The notes: generated by a model not told the origin, from the sequence alone. DNA of 64,000 nt from Chryseobacterium aquifrigidense (GCF_006716485.1 NZ_VFPD01000001.1:148760-212759), one strand, 5' to 3'; shown: positions 41,943-49,622, counted from the stretch's first letter. Numbers and translations: made by a program.

Positions 41943-41950
41943 CAAAAATA
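41943..41950 (-). promoter_or_regulatory. -7 element of mgtE
   Basis: On the minus strand TATTTTTG matches TAnnTTTG. It sits inside the upstream extension of the frame, which argues for the TTG start at 41920. Confidence 0.5.
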
Positions 41951-42030
41951 ATTCAAATTTTTAAGACTGAGCAATAAACTGGCAAAATTAAGGATTAATT
42001 AAAGTTTAATGCTTCAGAATAAGGGTAAAA

Positions 42031-42054
42031 AAAACACCCGCCGAAACGGATGTG
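42031..42054 (-). terminator. Terminator after the B-A peptide unit
   Basis: Minus strand: CACATCCG / CGGCGGGTG type stem with a TTTC loop followed by TTTTTTTT. Confidence 0.7.
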
Positions 42055-42084
42055 CAAAAATTAAATTTTAAATTCCAATATTCT

Positions 42085-42246
42085 TTACATTGGTTCGCAT
42101 TCTGAGGTGGGAATGTAGATGCAGACAGCGTTTGTACAGCATTGATAAGGGCCACAATCTGAATTGTCACCACATTTTTTTATTCCACTTCCTTTAATGT
42201 TTTTTTGTTCCAGCCTGTTAAGCTTCTTAAGATTTAAATTCTTCAT
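42085..42246 (-). CDS. Six-cysteine secreted-peptide precursor A
   Basis: 53 residues. Leader MKNLNLKKLNRLEQKNIKG followed by SG, then a core with Cys at 25, 31, 36, 37, 42 and 50: C-X5-C-X4-CC-X4-C-X7-C. This is the most diverged member of the five-gene array; its last two spacings differ from the others. The adjacent Cys pair in third and fourth place is the inhibitor-cystine-knot order. The leader resembles the bacteriocin-like peptides seen in Chryseobacterium genomes. It begins 20 bases after peptide B and shares its transcript. Function (antimicrobial, signal or other) is unknown. Confidence 0.7.
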   Translation of the reverse strand: MKNLNLKKLNRLEQKNIKGSGIKKCGDNSDCGPYQCCTNAVCIYIPTSECEPM

Positions 42247-42266
42247 ATGATATGATTATATTTAAA

Positions 42267-42416
42267 TTAAGGCTCTATCATGCAGTCATGGTCAAGGCAT
42301 TCTCCATTACAGCAATATCCAACAGAACAAGGTCTTGTAATGCTGCATCTGAACGGTCCGATACCACCATTAATTTGCTTGGCGGCTTCTCTGCTGAGTT
42401 TTTTTAGATTTTTCAT
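42267..42416 (-). CDS. Six-cysteine secreted-peptide precursor B
   Basis: 49 residues. Leader MKNLKKLSREAAKQINGG ends in a double glycine (17-18), the classic cleavage site for C39-peptidase ABC exporters. The core has Cys at 24, 30, 35, 36, 40 and 45, giving C-X5-C-X4-CC-X3-C-X4-C, with GYCCNGEC around the pair. Same spacing as C, D and E. First gene of a two-gene unit with peptide A, with its own upstream element at 42434-42462. Closest to peptide D by leader and core. Confidence 0.75.
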   Translation of the reverse strand: MKNLKKLSREAAKQINGGIGPFRCSITRPCSVGYCCNGECLDHDCMIEP

Positions 42417-42433
42417 AGCGTTATAGTTTGGAT

Positions 42434-42462
42434 TTAATGTCAGACTAAAATAGTAAATATTT
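42434..42462 (-). promoter_or_regulatory. Shared upstream element of the peptide genes (copy before B)
   Basis: On the plus strand the block reads TTAATGTCAGACTAAAATAG then TAAATATTT. The same block precedes peptide D (42901-42929) with few changes. On the coding strand it contains TATTTTAG, close to but not matching TAnnTTTG; no -33 TTG is seen. It is probably the promoter. Confidence 0.5.
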
Positions 42463-42528
42463 CTATATTATTCATTTACGAGTGAAAATATTTTACTCTA
42501 AATCAGTGTTTTATTGATGTTTTAAATA

Positions 42529-42552
42529 AAAAACACCTACGAATGCAGGTGT
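42529..42552 (-). terminator. Terminator after the D-C peptide unit
   Basis: Minus strand: ACACCTGC / GTAGGTGT-type stem with an ATTC loop, followed by TTTTTTA. Confidence 0.7.
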
Positions 42553-42568
42553 CTGTAATGATCATATA

Positions 42569-42715
42569 TTATTCCAGCGGACATGGATTGACAACACAGA
42601 TGTTGTGACAACATGATCCTCCCGGACATTCGTAATGTTCTGTACATCTTTTGAAAGGTCCGCTGCCTTTAATTTCTTTTTGTACTTGTCTGCTGAGTTT
42701 TTTTAGATTTTTCAT
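42569..42715 (-). CDS. Six-cysteine secreted-peptide precursor C
   Basis: 48 residues. Leader MKNLKKLSRQVQKEIKGS ends in Gly-Ser in place of Gly-Gly. Core Cys at 24, 30, 35, 36, 40 and 45 (C-X5-C-X4-CC-X3-C-X4-C), with the segment ECPGGSCCH shared exactly with peptide E. It follows peptide D by 32 bases and is read from the same transcript, ending at the hairpin at 42529-42552. Confidence 0.75.
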   Translation of the reverse strand: MKNLKKLSRQVQKEIKGSGPFKRCTEHYECPGGSCCHNICVVNPCPLE

Positions 42716-42747
42716 GAGTTTTGATTTTTATGATTTGATTTTATCTT

Positions 42748-42888
42748 TTATTCAAGGCAGATGAAGGGTGAACAGATTCCAAAACAGCACCATCCGACAG
42801 CACAAGGATTCGTTTCGCTGCATCTTTCCATGGATCCGCCATTAATTTGTTTCGCTTTTTCCCGACTGAGTTTCTTTAAATTTTTCAT
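42748..42888 (-). CDS. Six-cysteine secreted-peptide precursor D
   Basis: 46 residues. Leader MKNLKKLSREKAKQINGG with double glycine at 17-18. Core Cys at 23, 29, 34, 35, 39 and 44 (C-X5-C-X4-CC-X3-C-X4-C), with VGWCCFGIC around the pair. Its leader is nearly identical to that of peptide B, and the D-C pair mirrors the B-A pair, suggesting duplication of a two-gene module. Confidence 0.75.
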   Translation of the reverse strand: MKNLKKLSREKAKQINGGSMERCSETNPCAVGWCCFGICSPFICLE

Positions 42889-42900
42889 GAGATTTTGGTT

Positions 42901-42929
42901 TTAATGTTAGTCTAAAATAGTAAAAAATA
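42901..42929 (-). promoter_or_regulatory. Shared upstream element of the peptide genes (copy before D)
   Basis: On the plus strand the block reads TTAATGTTAGTCTAAAATAG then TAAAAAATA. It matches the copy before peptide B at about nine positions in ten, although the flanking spacer has diverged, which suggests selection on the element. Confidence 0.5.
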
Positions 42930-42995
42930 TTTAATAAATCATTATTTGGCGAAAATATTTAATTGTTAATCAGTTGTTTATAGTGTTTTTTAAAT

Positions 42996-43031
42996 AAAAA
43001 GCACCTGTTCTTAAGAGTGAACAAGTGCTTT
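42996..43031 (-). terminator. Terminator after peptide E
   Basis: AAAGCACCTGTTC / GAACAAGTGCTTT stem, eight-base loop, T-run on the minus strand. Confidence 0.75.
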
Positions 43032-43048
43032 ATTTAACATGAAAATAT

Positions 43049-43204
43049 TTATAATTCGGGACATGCGTAAGCAATACATACTCTGTGACAGCACGAGCCT
43101 CCGGGACATTCAAAATGATATTGACATTTTTGGAGGTGTATGATACTTCCCAGGATTTCTTTCCGGCTTTCTCTGCTCAGTTTTTTTAGATTTGAATTTT
43201 TCAT
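43049..43204 (-). CDS. Six-cysteine secreted-peptide precursor E
   Basis: 51 residues. Leader MKNSNLKKLSRESRKEILGS, longer by two residues and ending in Gly-Ser. Core Cys at 27, 33, 38, 39, 43 and 48, again C-X5-C-X4-CC-X3-C-X4-C, with ECPGGSCCH identical to peptide C. It forms a single-gene unit with its own terminator and a weaker copy of the shared upstream element (43216-43245, TAGTTTAG on the coding strand). Confidence 0.75.
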   Translation of the reverse strand: MKNSNLKKLSRESRKEILGSIIHLQKCQYHFECPGGSCCHRVCIAYACPEL

Positions 43205-43215
43205 AATTATTTAGA

Positions 43216-43245
43216 TTTAAGATGAAACTAAACTAATGAAAGTTG
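43216..43245 (-). promoter_or_regulatory. Weaker copy of the shared peptide-gene upstream element (before E)
   Basis: CTAAACTA at 43228-43235 replaces the CTAAAATA of the copies before B and D, with similar flanks (TTTAAGATGAAA before it). On the coding strand this gives TAGTTTAG. Confidence 0.35.
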
Positions 43246-43304
43246 TCAAATCATTGATATACATGGAGATATACTACAGGTTGAAGTCTATAAATGTATT
43301 ATGA

Positions 43305-43332
43305 ATGATAAATGATAAATGATAAATGATAA
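43305..43332. repeat. Heptanucleotide tandem repeat (ATGATAA)4
   Basis: Four perfect copies of ATGATAA. A related run on the other strand (ATTTATC units) lies at 58397-58425. The surrounding 43246-43449 gap shows no gene. Confidence 0.85.
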
Positions 43333-43449
43333 ATTTGTCCGATAAGCCATGAATCTTCCTGACAAAATTCACGATTGACTTGCGAAGCAAAATTGACTAT
43401 TGATGATAAAAGGCTGTGTGTTTCAACCTTAAACTCAAAACCTTAAACC

Positions 43450-43998
43450 CTAAAGCTCTGCTTCCGTCGATTTCAGCTTTCTCAGTTTTTTTATGATTCC
43501 TTTGATCGCTCCTTCGGTTCCTATTTTAACAGAGTTGGTGGTAGAACCCAGCAGGCGCATATTTTTGCGGTAGGTATCATGATCGGTTTCGGTGACAAGC
43601 GTTCCGTCAGCACCAAAGAGTTTCATACTCACAACCACCTGATTGGAGAAAACATACTTGCCAAATCCTACTTTGAAATATCTCACTTTGGAGACAATAG
43701 CAAAATCTGCATCATTGTTCAGACAGTAATCGGCAATAGTTTGCTTATCTATACTGTCGAAGGGAACCTGAACTTCAGCGCGGAGCATTTTATTTCTTCT
43801 GTTACTGAAGTTATCGGTAACGGCATCAAAGAAAGCGTTGTTGGTAGGGTCTTTTATTTCGTCAATATCAGGCTCTACCTCAGGATTGAAGTAAAGAACT
43901 TTTTTTATTTTATCATCAGCATTCTTCTGGGCTTTTACCGAAGTAAATCCGATGAATAAAAAAGTAGTAACCGCTGTAAAGAATATAATTTTTTTCAT
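43450..43998 (-). CDS. Hypothetical secreted protein
   Basis: A 182-residue product with a clear signal peptide (MKKIIFFTAVTTFLFIGFTSVKA, cleavage near AQ). The mature part contains YFNPEVEPDIDEIKD, DADFAIVSKVRYFKVGFGKYVFSNQ and a Lys-rich C-terminal helix. The alternating pattern suggests a small alpha/beta periplasmic domain, but no family is recognised. The start at 43998 begins the signal peptide; an in-frame start at 44046 lies upstream of the -7 element at 44013 and is rejected. Confidence 0.7.
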   Translation of the reverse strand: MKKIIFFTAVTTFLFIGFTSVKAQKNADDKIKKVLYFNPEVEPDIDEIKDPTNNAFFDAVTDNFSNRRNKMLRAEVQVPFDSIDKQTIADYCLNNDADFAIVSKVRYFKVGFGKYVFSNQVVVSMKLFGADGTLVTETDHDTYRKNMRLLGSTTNSVKIGTEGAIKGIIKKLRKLKSTEAEL

Positions 43999-44012
43999 TT
44001 GTAATTCGTATG

Positions 44013-44020
44013 CAAAATTA
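44013..44020 (-). promoter_or_regulatory. -7 element of the hypothetical secreted protein gene
   Basis: Minus strand TAATTTTG, 14 bases before the ATG at 43998; a possible -33 TTG lies at 44044-44046, 23 bases away. Confidence 0.5.
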
Positions 44021-44105
44021 CTGCCTTTTCGTTGGATTGCATACAATTTGTTAAGAAATTTTTAACATTTTTTTCTATCAAATTTGATATATGAAATCAA
44101 TAATG

Positions 44106-44136
44106 TTTGCAGAATCAAAAAATAGTCGTAATTTTG
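44106..44136 (+). promoter_or_regulatory. Promoter of rpsO
   Basis: A textbook Bacteroidota promoter: TTTG (44106-44109), a 19-base spacer, TAATTTTG (44129-44136), giving a leader of about 30 bases. Confidence 0.75.
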
Positions 44137-44171
44137 CACCCGTTACATAATAATCATTAAACAATATTGGA

Positions 44172-44441
44172 ATGTACTTAACAACAGACAAAAAGCAGGA
44201 AATTTTCGCAAAACACGGGAAATCTGCACAAGACACAGGAAGTGCTGAAGGACAAATCGCTCTTTTCACTTTCAGAATCAATCACTTATCTCAACACCTA
44301 AAGGCTAACCGTCACGATTTCAACACAGAGAGATCTCTAGTGAAATTGGTAGGTAAGAGAAAAAGTTTATTAGATTACCTTAAAAACAAAGATATCGCAA
44401 GATATAGAGCAATTATTGCTGAACTAGGTTTAAGAAAATAA
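44172..44441 (+). CDS. rpsO: 30S ribosomal protein S15
   Basis: An 89-residue S15, the primary 16S rRNA central-domain binding protein. Conserved helices include KHGKSAQDTGSAEGQIALFT, INHLSQHLKANRHDFNTERSL and the C-terminal VGKRKSLLDYLKNKDIARY. Length and motifs are normal. It has its own promoter and terminator. In many bacteria rpsO and pnp are adjacent; here pnp lies 2.6 kb downstream on the same strand with three minus-strand features in between. Confidence 0.97.
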   Translation: MYLTTDKKQEIFAKHGKSAQDTGSAEGQIALFTFRINHLSQHLKANRHDFNTERSLVKLVGKRKSLLDYLKNKDIARYRAIIAELGLRK

Positions 44442-44462
44442 TCTATAAAGATTTTCAAAATA

Positions 44463-44494
44463 AAAAGCAACTTCGAAAGAGGTTGCTTTTTTGT
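44463..44494 (+). terminator. Terminator of rpsO
   Basis: AAAAGCAAC / GTTGCTTTT outer stem with an inner TTC / GAG closing, followed by TTTTTTG, 22 bases after the stop. Confidence 0.85.
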
Positions 44495-44642
44495 TTATAC
44501 TACAAAGAGTTTTTAATAGCAAAAGGTAGATAGACCATCGTTACCATTGTGTCATCCAGTAGAAATCCCGCCGCATGAAACCAACAAGAAAAGCATCAAC
44601 AGAAATTCAATCCTGACCAAAAATATCAACTGAAGGTGCGAT

Positions 44643-44700
44643 AATTCCCCTCCCTTGGAGGGGTGGCGGAAATTCAAAGAATTTTTGACGGGGTGGTTTT
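44643..44700. repeat. Interspersed GC-rich palindromic repeat (complete-looking copy)
   Basis: AATTCCCCTCC faces GGAGGGGTGG, with a second palindrome AAATTC / GAATTT and the tail GACGGGGTGGTTTT. A shorter version of the same element lies inside the coding sequence at 58985-59032. The remaining gap around it (44495-44708) holds nothing else that I can support. Confidence 0.75.
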
Positions 44701-44708
44701 CAACATCA

Positions 44709-45068
44709 CTACTCGGCCTTCTTCCCAATCCTTTCCAAATGCGTATTCTGAAAACTATCCGGATACTTCAAACCGTACCCCAGAATTCTGTCAAACACAG
44801 AATGAGCAAATAAAATAGTGCCAGTCATCTGTAAATAGGGTAGAGACAAAGCTGTTCCTGCAAAGTAAACGATAATAGCCATTCCAAAATGATGGAAGAG
44901 GTTATAGCAAAAAGCACCCACTTTTGCATTCACTGTATATCCCAGCATAGAAATGTCCGGTGCAAGGAAAAGTCCGGCAAACCACCACCAGGAATATCCG
45001 GTCTGTGCAAAGGCATAGATTCCTGACAGTAGAAATACTGCATATTCAAGCTTTAACTGTATTTTCAT
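44709..45068 (-). CDS. DUF4260 family membrane protein
   Basis: A 119-residue integral membrane protein with about four helices. The family fingerprint is visible: LAPDISMLGYTVNAKVGAF, YNLFHHFG and HSVFDRILGYGLKYPDSF followed by THLERIGK. Its role is unknown. Single-gene unit by context. Confidence 0.85.
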   Translation of the reverse strand: MKIQLKLEYAVFLLSGIYAFAQTGYSWWWFAGLFLAPDISMLGYTVNAKVGAFCYNLFHHFGMAIIVYFAGTALSLPYLQMTGTILFAHSVFDRILGYGLKYPDSFQNTHLERIGKKAE

Positions 45069-45193
45069 AATAATAGTGTCTGTTGATAAGATAAGTTCTT
45101 TTTTCTGATGAAAAGTTACATTTTAGAATTGGAAAAAAGAAAGCGGAATATCATTGAGATATTCCGCCTATACATTTTGATTTGATTTTGATT

Positions 45194-46621
45194 TTAATGA
45201 CCTGATTTGGTTTCTGTAGTTTCTACATGACCCAGATATTTGGTACAGTAAGCCCCGAATATCAGAATAACCAGATAGCAGAATACAGGGATAATAAACG
45301 AATGCTGTACTCCAAACTGATCTGCAAGATATCCCTGGAATATCGGAACAATAGCTCCTCCCAGAATAGCCATTACCACTAAAGAAGATCCCTGGCTGGT
45401 ATATTTACCCAATCCTGAAATCGCCAGTGTGTAAATATTCGAGAACATAATAGAGTTGAAAATTCCGATCCCTAAAATACTGTACATCGCCAGCTCTCCA
45501 TGATTTACCATAGCAGAAATTAACAACGCAACATTGATGGCGGCAAAGATGGATAATGTTCTTGCCGGAGCTGCTTTACCTATGAAAAAGGCAATAAAAT
45601 TAAGGATGATAAACACAATGAAAAAGCTGATCTGGCTGAAAGTAAGATTGACAATACTGAAAATCACAAGGAAAACGGCTGCTGCTGCTCCCAGCATATA
45701 TAGAGCCTTTTTTTGCTGACTTAAAGACTGGTTTAAAGAAATAGCTCCGAGAAAACGGCCAATCATCGCTCCTCCCCAATATAAAGAAAGATAATTTTTA
45801 CTGATGATCTCATTAAAACCCATAATCTGTGGCTGCTCCAGGAAACTGATGATAAAACTTCCTACGGCAACTTCTCCTCCTACATAGCAGAACATGGCGA
45901 ATACCCCGAATTTCAGGTGGCTGAATTCAAGGGCTCCCCAACCTTTTACAATCTCCTCTTCTCCCATCTGGAATGAAGGAAGTTTAACTCTGGAAATCAA
46001 TAAAGCAACCAGTAAAAGGATCCCTGCAAAAATAAGGTAAGGAATTCTTGTCGCTACCGCACTGAAAGATCCGTCCGGAGAAGAGAAAAATTCAAAAATA
46101 AGATGACCTCCAAGTACCGGGGCAATCGTTGTTCCGAACGCATTGAAAGCCTGAGTCATATTCAGTCGGCTGGATGCAGATTCTTCACTTCCCAGCAGGG
46201 AAACATAAGCATTCGCGGTAATCTGCAATACTGTAAAGCCTAGTCCTAAAATAAACAAAGCACCCAGAAACAGAGGGTAATATGAAAACGTAGCTGCCGG
46301 GTAGAACAGAACACAGCCCAATGCCGCGAGAAAAATTCCGAACAGAATTCCTTTTTTATAGCCTAATTTATTGATGGGATCTCCTTTGGTAATGGAGATG
46401 ATGAAATAAATCAGTGATCCGATAAAGTAAGCTCCGAAAAAACAGAACTGTACCAGCATGGATTCGAAAAAGGTAAGATTGAATAGTTGCTTCAGATACG
46501 GGATCAGGATATCATTCATACAGGTGATGAATCCCCACATAAAAAACAGCAGGGTAATGGTAATCAACGGAACCGTATAATTCCTGCTTTGAGATTGTAC
46601 TTCTTTATTAATCATAAACAT
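45194..46621 (-). CDS. FucP/GluP-type sugar:H+ symporter (MFS)
   Basis: A 475-residue major facilitator with twelve membrane helices. Early motif LLFFMWGFITCMNDILIPYLK matches the fucose/glucose-galactose permease subfamily, as does the FGAYFIGSLIYFI helix and the QITANAYVSLLGSEESASSRL / MTQAFNAFGTTIAPVLG blocks. It probably imports a hexose or deoxyhexose with protons. ATGs at 46621 and 46615 are both possible. A promoter with both boxes lies upstream (46690-46720). Confidence 0.9.
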   Translation of the reverse strand: MFMINKEVQSQSRNYTVPLITITLLFFMWGFITCMNDILIPYLKQLFNLTFFESMLVQFCFFGAYFIGSLIYFIISITKGDPINKLGYKKGILFGIFLAALGCVLFYPAATFSYYPLFLGALFILGLGFTVLQITANAYVSLLGSEESASSRLNMTQAFNAFGTTIAPVLGGHLIFEFFSSPDGSFSAVATRIPYLIFAGILLLVALLISRVKLPSFQMGEEEIVKGWGALEFSHLKFGVFAMFCYVGGEVAVGSFIISFLEQPQIMGFNEIISKNYLSLYWGGAMIGRFLGAISLNQSLSQQKKALYMLGAAAAVFLVIFSIVNLTFSQISFFIVFIILNFIAFFIGKAAPARTLSIFAAINVALLISAMVNHGELAMYSILGIGIFNSIMFSNIYTLAISGLGKYTSQGSSLVVMAILGGAIVPIFQGYLADQFGVQHSFIIPVFCYLVILIFGAYCTKYLGHVETTETKSGH

Positions 46622-46689
46622 TTATTTATCTGGATAAGGATAATTCCTTAACTTTTTTAACCTACAGCATTGTAATTGGTGAAGTAGGG

Positions 46690-46720
46690 CAAATATAGGG
46701 ATCAGCCTATTGGTTTGCAA
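46690..46720 (-). promoter_or_regulatory. Promoter of the sugar MFS gene
   Basis: Minus strand: TTG (46718-46720), a 20-base spacer, TATATTTG (46690-46697). The wider gap 46622-47052 otherwise holds only the pnp promoter; nothing else is seen. Confidence 0.7.
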
Positions 46721-46979
46721 TAATTTTACTAATTTTTAAAATGAAACATATACTTTTTTCAGATCAATGTGTTATTTTCATTTTTTGAGACAATAATACA
46801 AAAACAACAGGATTTTTCAATACATTATCCTCAAAAAAGTACTTTTTATTTTCATAAATGGTGAATAAGTTCACATTAATGATATAAATTTTCAGACATT
46901 CATCAATTGATAGCCAATTTTTTGTATTTTAAGCGCCTATTTAAGCAATCGAAAAATTTAATATATCATTATTATATAG

Positions 46980-46987
46980 TACCTTTG
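46980..46987 (+). promoter_or_regulatory. -7 element of pnp
   Basis: TACCTTTG matches TAnnTTTG, about 65 bases before the pnp ATG. No -33 TTG is evident. Confidence 0.55.
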
Positions 46988-47052
46988 CAAACGAAAATTT
47001 AAAGAGTTTAAATATTAATCATACTCAATACGGAGTATAAAGAAGCAAATTT

Positions 47053-49311
47053 ATGAGTATACCTCAAGCGTTTACAGAAACGATTATCCTTGCAGACGGC
47101 AGGGAAATCACTATTGAAACGGGAAAGCTGGCTAAGCAGGCTGACGGATCTGTAGTGGTGAAATGTGGTGGAACTATGCTTTTAGCAACAGTTGTAGCCA
47201 ACAAAGAAGCAAATCCTGGTGTAGACTTTTTACCATTAACGGTAGATTACAGAGAAAAGTTTTATGCAGGTGGAAGAATTCCTGGAAATTTCTTCCGTAG
47301 AGAAGCAAAACCATCTGATGATGAAGTGCTTACAATGAGATTGGTGGACAGAGTATTGCGTCCTCTTTTCCCTGAAGATTTCCACGCAGAAGTACAGGTG
47401 ATGATCTCATTAATTTCTTACGATAAAGAAGTAATGCCTGAAGCATTGGCAGGTTTGGCAGCTTCTGCAGCGATTGCCATTACAGATATCCCTTTCAACG
47501 GACCAATGTCTGAAGCAAGAGTAGTAAGAATTGACGGTCAGCTGGCTGTTAACCCAAGTTATGAGAATTTATTAAAATCAGATATCGACATTATGGTTGG
47601 AGCTACTAAAGACTCCATCGTAATGGTAGAAGGAGAAATGAAGGAGATCTCTGAGCAGGAAATGCTTGAAGCCATCAACTTCGCTCACGCTGAGATCAAA
47701 AAACAGATCGAAGCTCAGGAGAGATTAGCTGAAAAAGTAGGAAAATCTTTCCCTAAAAGAGAATACAACCACGAAGATCACGATGAAGAAATTCGTGAAA
47801 AAGTATGGAAAGAGTGCTATGATAAAGTATATGAAGTAGCAAAAACTCCATCTAACAAAGAAGAAAGAGGAGAGAAATTCAAAGCGGTTCTTGCAGATTT
47901 CTTAGCGCAGTATGCTGAGAATGAAGAGGAATTGGCAAGAGTAACTCCTTTCGTTAAAGTATATTACCACGATGTAGAGAAAGAAGCAATGCGTCAGATG
48001 ATCCTTGAAGACAATATCCGTCTTGATGGTCGTGATCCTCAAACAATCCGTCCGATCTGGTCAGAAATTGATTACCTTCCGGGAGCTCACGGTTCTGCAG
48101 TATTTACAAGAGGAGAAACTCAGTCTTTGACGGCGGTAACTCTAGGTTCTGTAAAAGATGCGAACATGATCGACAGCGTAATTACGCAGCACGACGAAAG
48201 ATTCTTCCTACACTATAACTTCCCTCCATTCTCTACTGGTGAAGCAAGACCTTTAAGAGGTACTTCAAGAAGAGAAGTAGGACACGGAAACTTAGCTCAA
48301 AGAGCTTTAACAGCAGTAATTCCGGCAGAAAACCCATATACAATCAGAATTGTTTCCGATATCCTGGAATCTAACGGTTCTTCTTCAATGGCAACAGTTT
48401 GTGCAGGTACATTAGCATTGATGGATGCAGGGGTTCAGATTACAAAACCTGTTTCAGGGATTGCAATGGGTCTGATCACCGATACAAAATCAGGTAAATT
48501 TACTGTACTTTCTGATATCCTAGGAGATGAAGATCACCTTGGAGATATGGACTTCAAAGTAACAGGTACTGCAGACGGTATCACAGCTTGTCAGATGGAT
48601 ATCAAAATCCAGGGACTTTCTATGGATATCATGGAGAAAGCTTTGATGCAGGCTAAAGACGGAAGATTACACATCCTGAACAAAATCACAGAAACAATCT
48701 CTCAGCCAAGAGCAGACGTGAAGCCTCACGCTCCGAAAATGGTGGTAATGGAAATTCCAAAAGACTTCATTGGAGCTGTAATCGGACCTGGTGGAAAAAT
48801 TATCCAACAGTTACAGAAAGATACGGATACGGTTATTGCTATCGAAGAGATGGGAGAAATCGGACGTATCGAGATTTCTGGTACAGACAGAGAGAAGATC
48901 AATGCTGCTATTGCAAGAATCAATGAGATTACTTTCGTACCGGTTGTAGGTGAAGTTTACAAAGGTAAAGTAGTGAAAGTAATGGACTTTGGTGCATTCG
49001 TGGCTATTGCTAAAGGGACAGAAGGACTTCTTCATATTTCTGAAATTGAATGGGCTCGTTTAGACAAAGTTCCTTATGCAGAAGGTGATGAGGTAGAAGT
49101 GAAGTTCATGGGTTACGATGACCGTAAGAAAATGAAACTTTCCCGTAAAGTTCTTTTACCAAGACCTCCAAGACCGGAAGGACAGGGTAGACCTGAAGGG
49201 CAGAGAAGACCAGAAGGACAAGGCAGACCAGAGGGACAAAGAAGACCTGAAGGACAGAAACCACAAGGTGAAAAGCCAGTGGAAAACCAAACTCCATCTA
49301 ACGAAGCTTAA
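47053..49311 (+). CDS. pnp: Polyribonucleotide nucleotidyltransferase
   Basis: A 752-residue PNPase, a trimeric 3'-5' phosphorolytic exoribonuclease. Two RNase PH-like domains flank a helical linker (first core with [20 protein letters not shown]; second with [21 protein letters not shown] and active-site [19 protein letters not shown]). A KH domain ([20 protein letters not shown]) and an S1 domain ([20 protein letters not shown]) follow. The last 45 residues are an unusual tail of repeated RPEGQ(G/R) pentapeptides. Standard otherwise; strong housekeeping gene with its own promoter and terminator. Confidence 0.97.
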   Translation: MSIPQAFTETIILADGREITIETGKLAKQADGSVVVKCGGTMLLATVVANKEANPGVDFLPLTVDYREKFYAGGRIPGNFFRREAKPSDDEVLTMRLVDRVLRPLFPEDFHAEVQVMISLISYDKEVMPEALAGLAASAAIAITDIPFNGPMSEARVVRIDGQLAVNPSYENLLKSDIDIMVGATKDSIVMVEGEMKEISEQEMLEAINFAHAEIKKQIEAQERLAEKVGKSFPKREYNHEDHDEEIREKVWKECYDKVYEVAKTPSNKEERGEKFKAVLADFLAQYAENEEELARVTPFVKVYYHDVEKEAMRQMILEDNIRLDGRDPQTIRPIWSEIDYLPGAHGSAVFTRGETQSLTAVTLGSVKDANMIDSVITQHDERFFLHYNFPPFSTGEARPLRGTSRREVGHGNLAQRALTAVIPAENPYTIRIVSDILESNGSSSMATVCAGTLALMDAGVQITKPVSGIAMGLITDTKSGKFTVLSDILGDEDHLGDMDFKVTGTADGITACQMDIKIQGLSMDIMEKALMQAKDGRLHILNKITETISQPRADVKPHAPKMVVMEIPKDFIGAVIGPGGKIIQQLQKDTDTVIAIEEMGEIGRIEISGTDREKINAAIARINEITFVPVVGEVYKGKVVKVMDFGAFVAIAKGTEGLLHISEIEWARLDKVPYAEGDEVEVKFMGYDDRKKMKLSRKVLLPRPPRPEGQGRPEGQRRPEGQGRPEGQRRPEGQKPQGEKPVENQTPSNEA

Positions 49312-49332
49312 TAAGATTTATTCTTAAACATA

Positions 49333-49360
49333 AAAAATCCCTCAATTTGAGGGATTTTTG
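49333..49360 (+). terminator. Terminator of pnp
   Basis: AAATCCCTCA / TGAGGGATTT stem with an ATT loop, followed by TTTTG. Confidence 0.85.
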
Positions 49361-49380
49361 CTTTTTATACCATAAGTTAT

Positions 49381-49622
49381 AAGTTGGAAAACGCAGAGGC
49401 GCAAAGTAATTTTAATTTTATATTGATTAGGGCGCAAGAAAATCGAAGATTTTCAGCAAGCATATTGTTTTATTTTTTTGCATTTGCTTTGCCTGCCCAA
49501 TCGTGAGAGACTAAAATACAGGTACAGTTATTTGGTGCTTCAATTTTATCGAAGATAAAATCTTTGCGTCTTAAAGACAGTATTTTATTTCTCCTTCTTG
49601 GCGTCTTTGCGTTTTCCAACTT
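49381..49622. mobile_element. MITE-like element with 26-bp imperfect terminal inverted repeats
   Basis: The left end AAGTTGGAAAACGCAGAGGC (49381-49400, continuing to 49406) is the inverse of the right end at 49597-49622, which finishes GCGTTTTCCAACTT, with three mismatches in 26. Between them are internal copies of the same CTTTGCGTC word (49562-49570) and small palindromes such as AAAATCGAAGATTTT. About 242 bp, no coding capacity. It occupies the whole space between the pnp terminator and the stop codon of the receptor gene. Confidence 0.65.

Noticed and set aside
43305..43332. CRISPR repeat
   Set aside because: Only a simple seven-base microsatellite with no spacers or cas genes.
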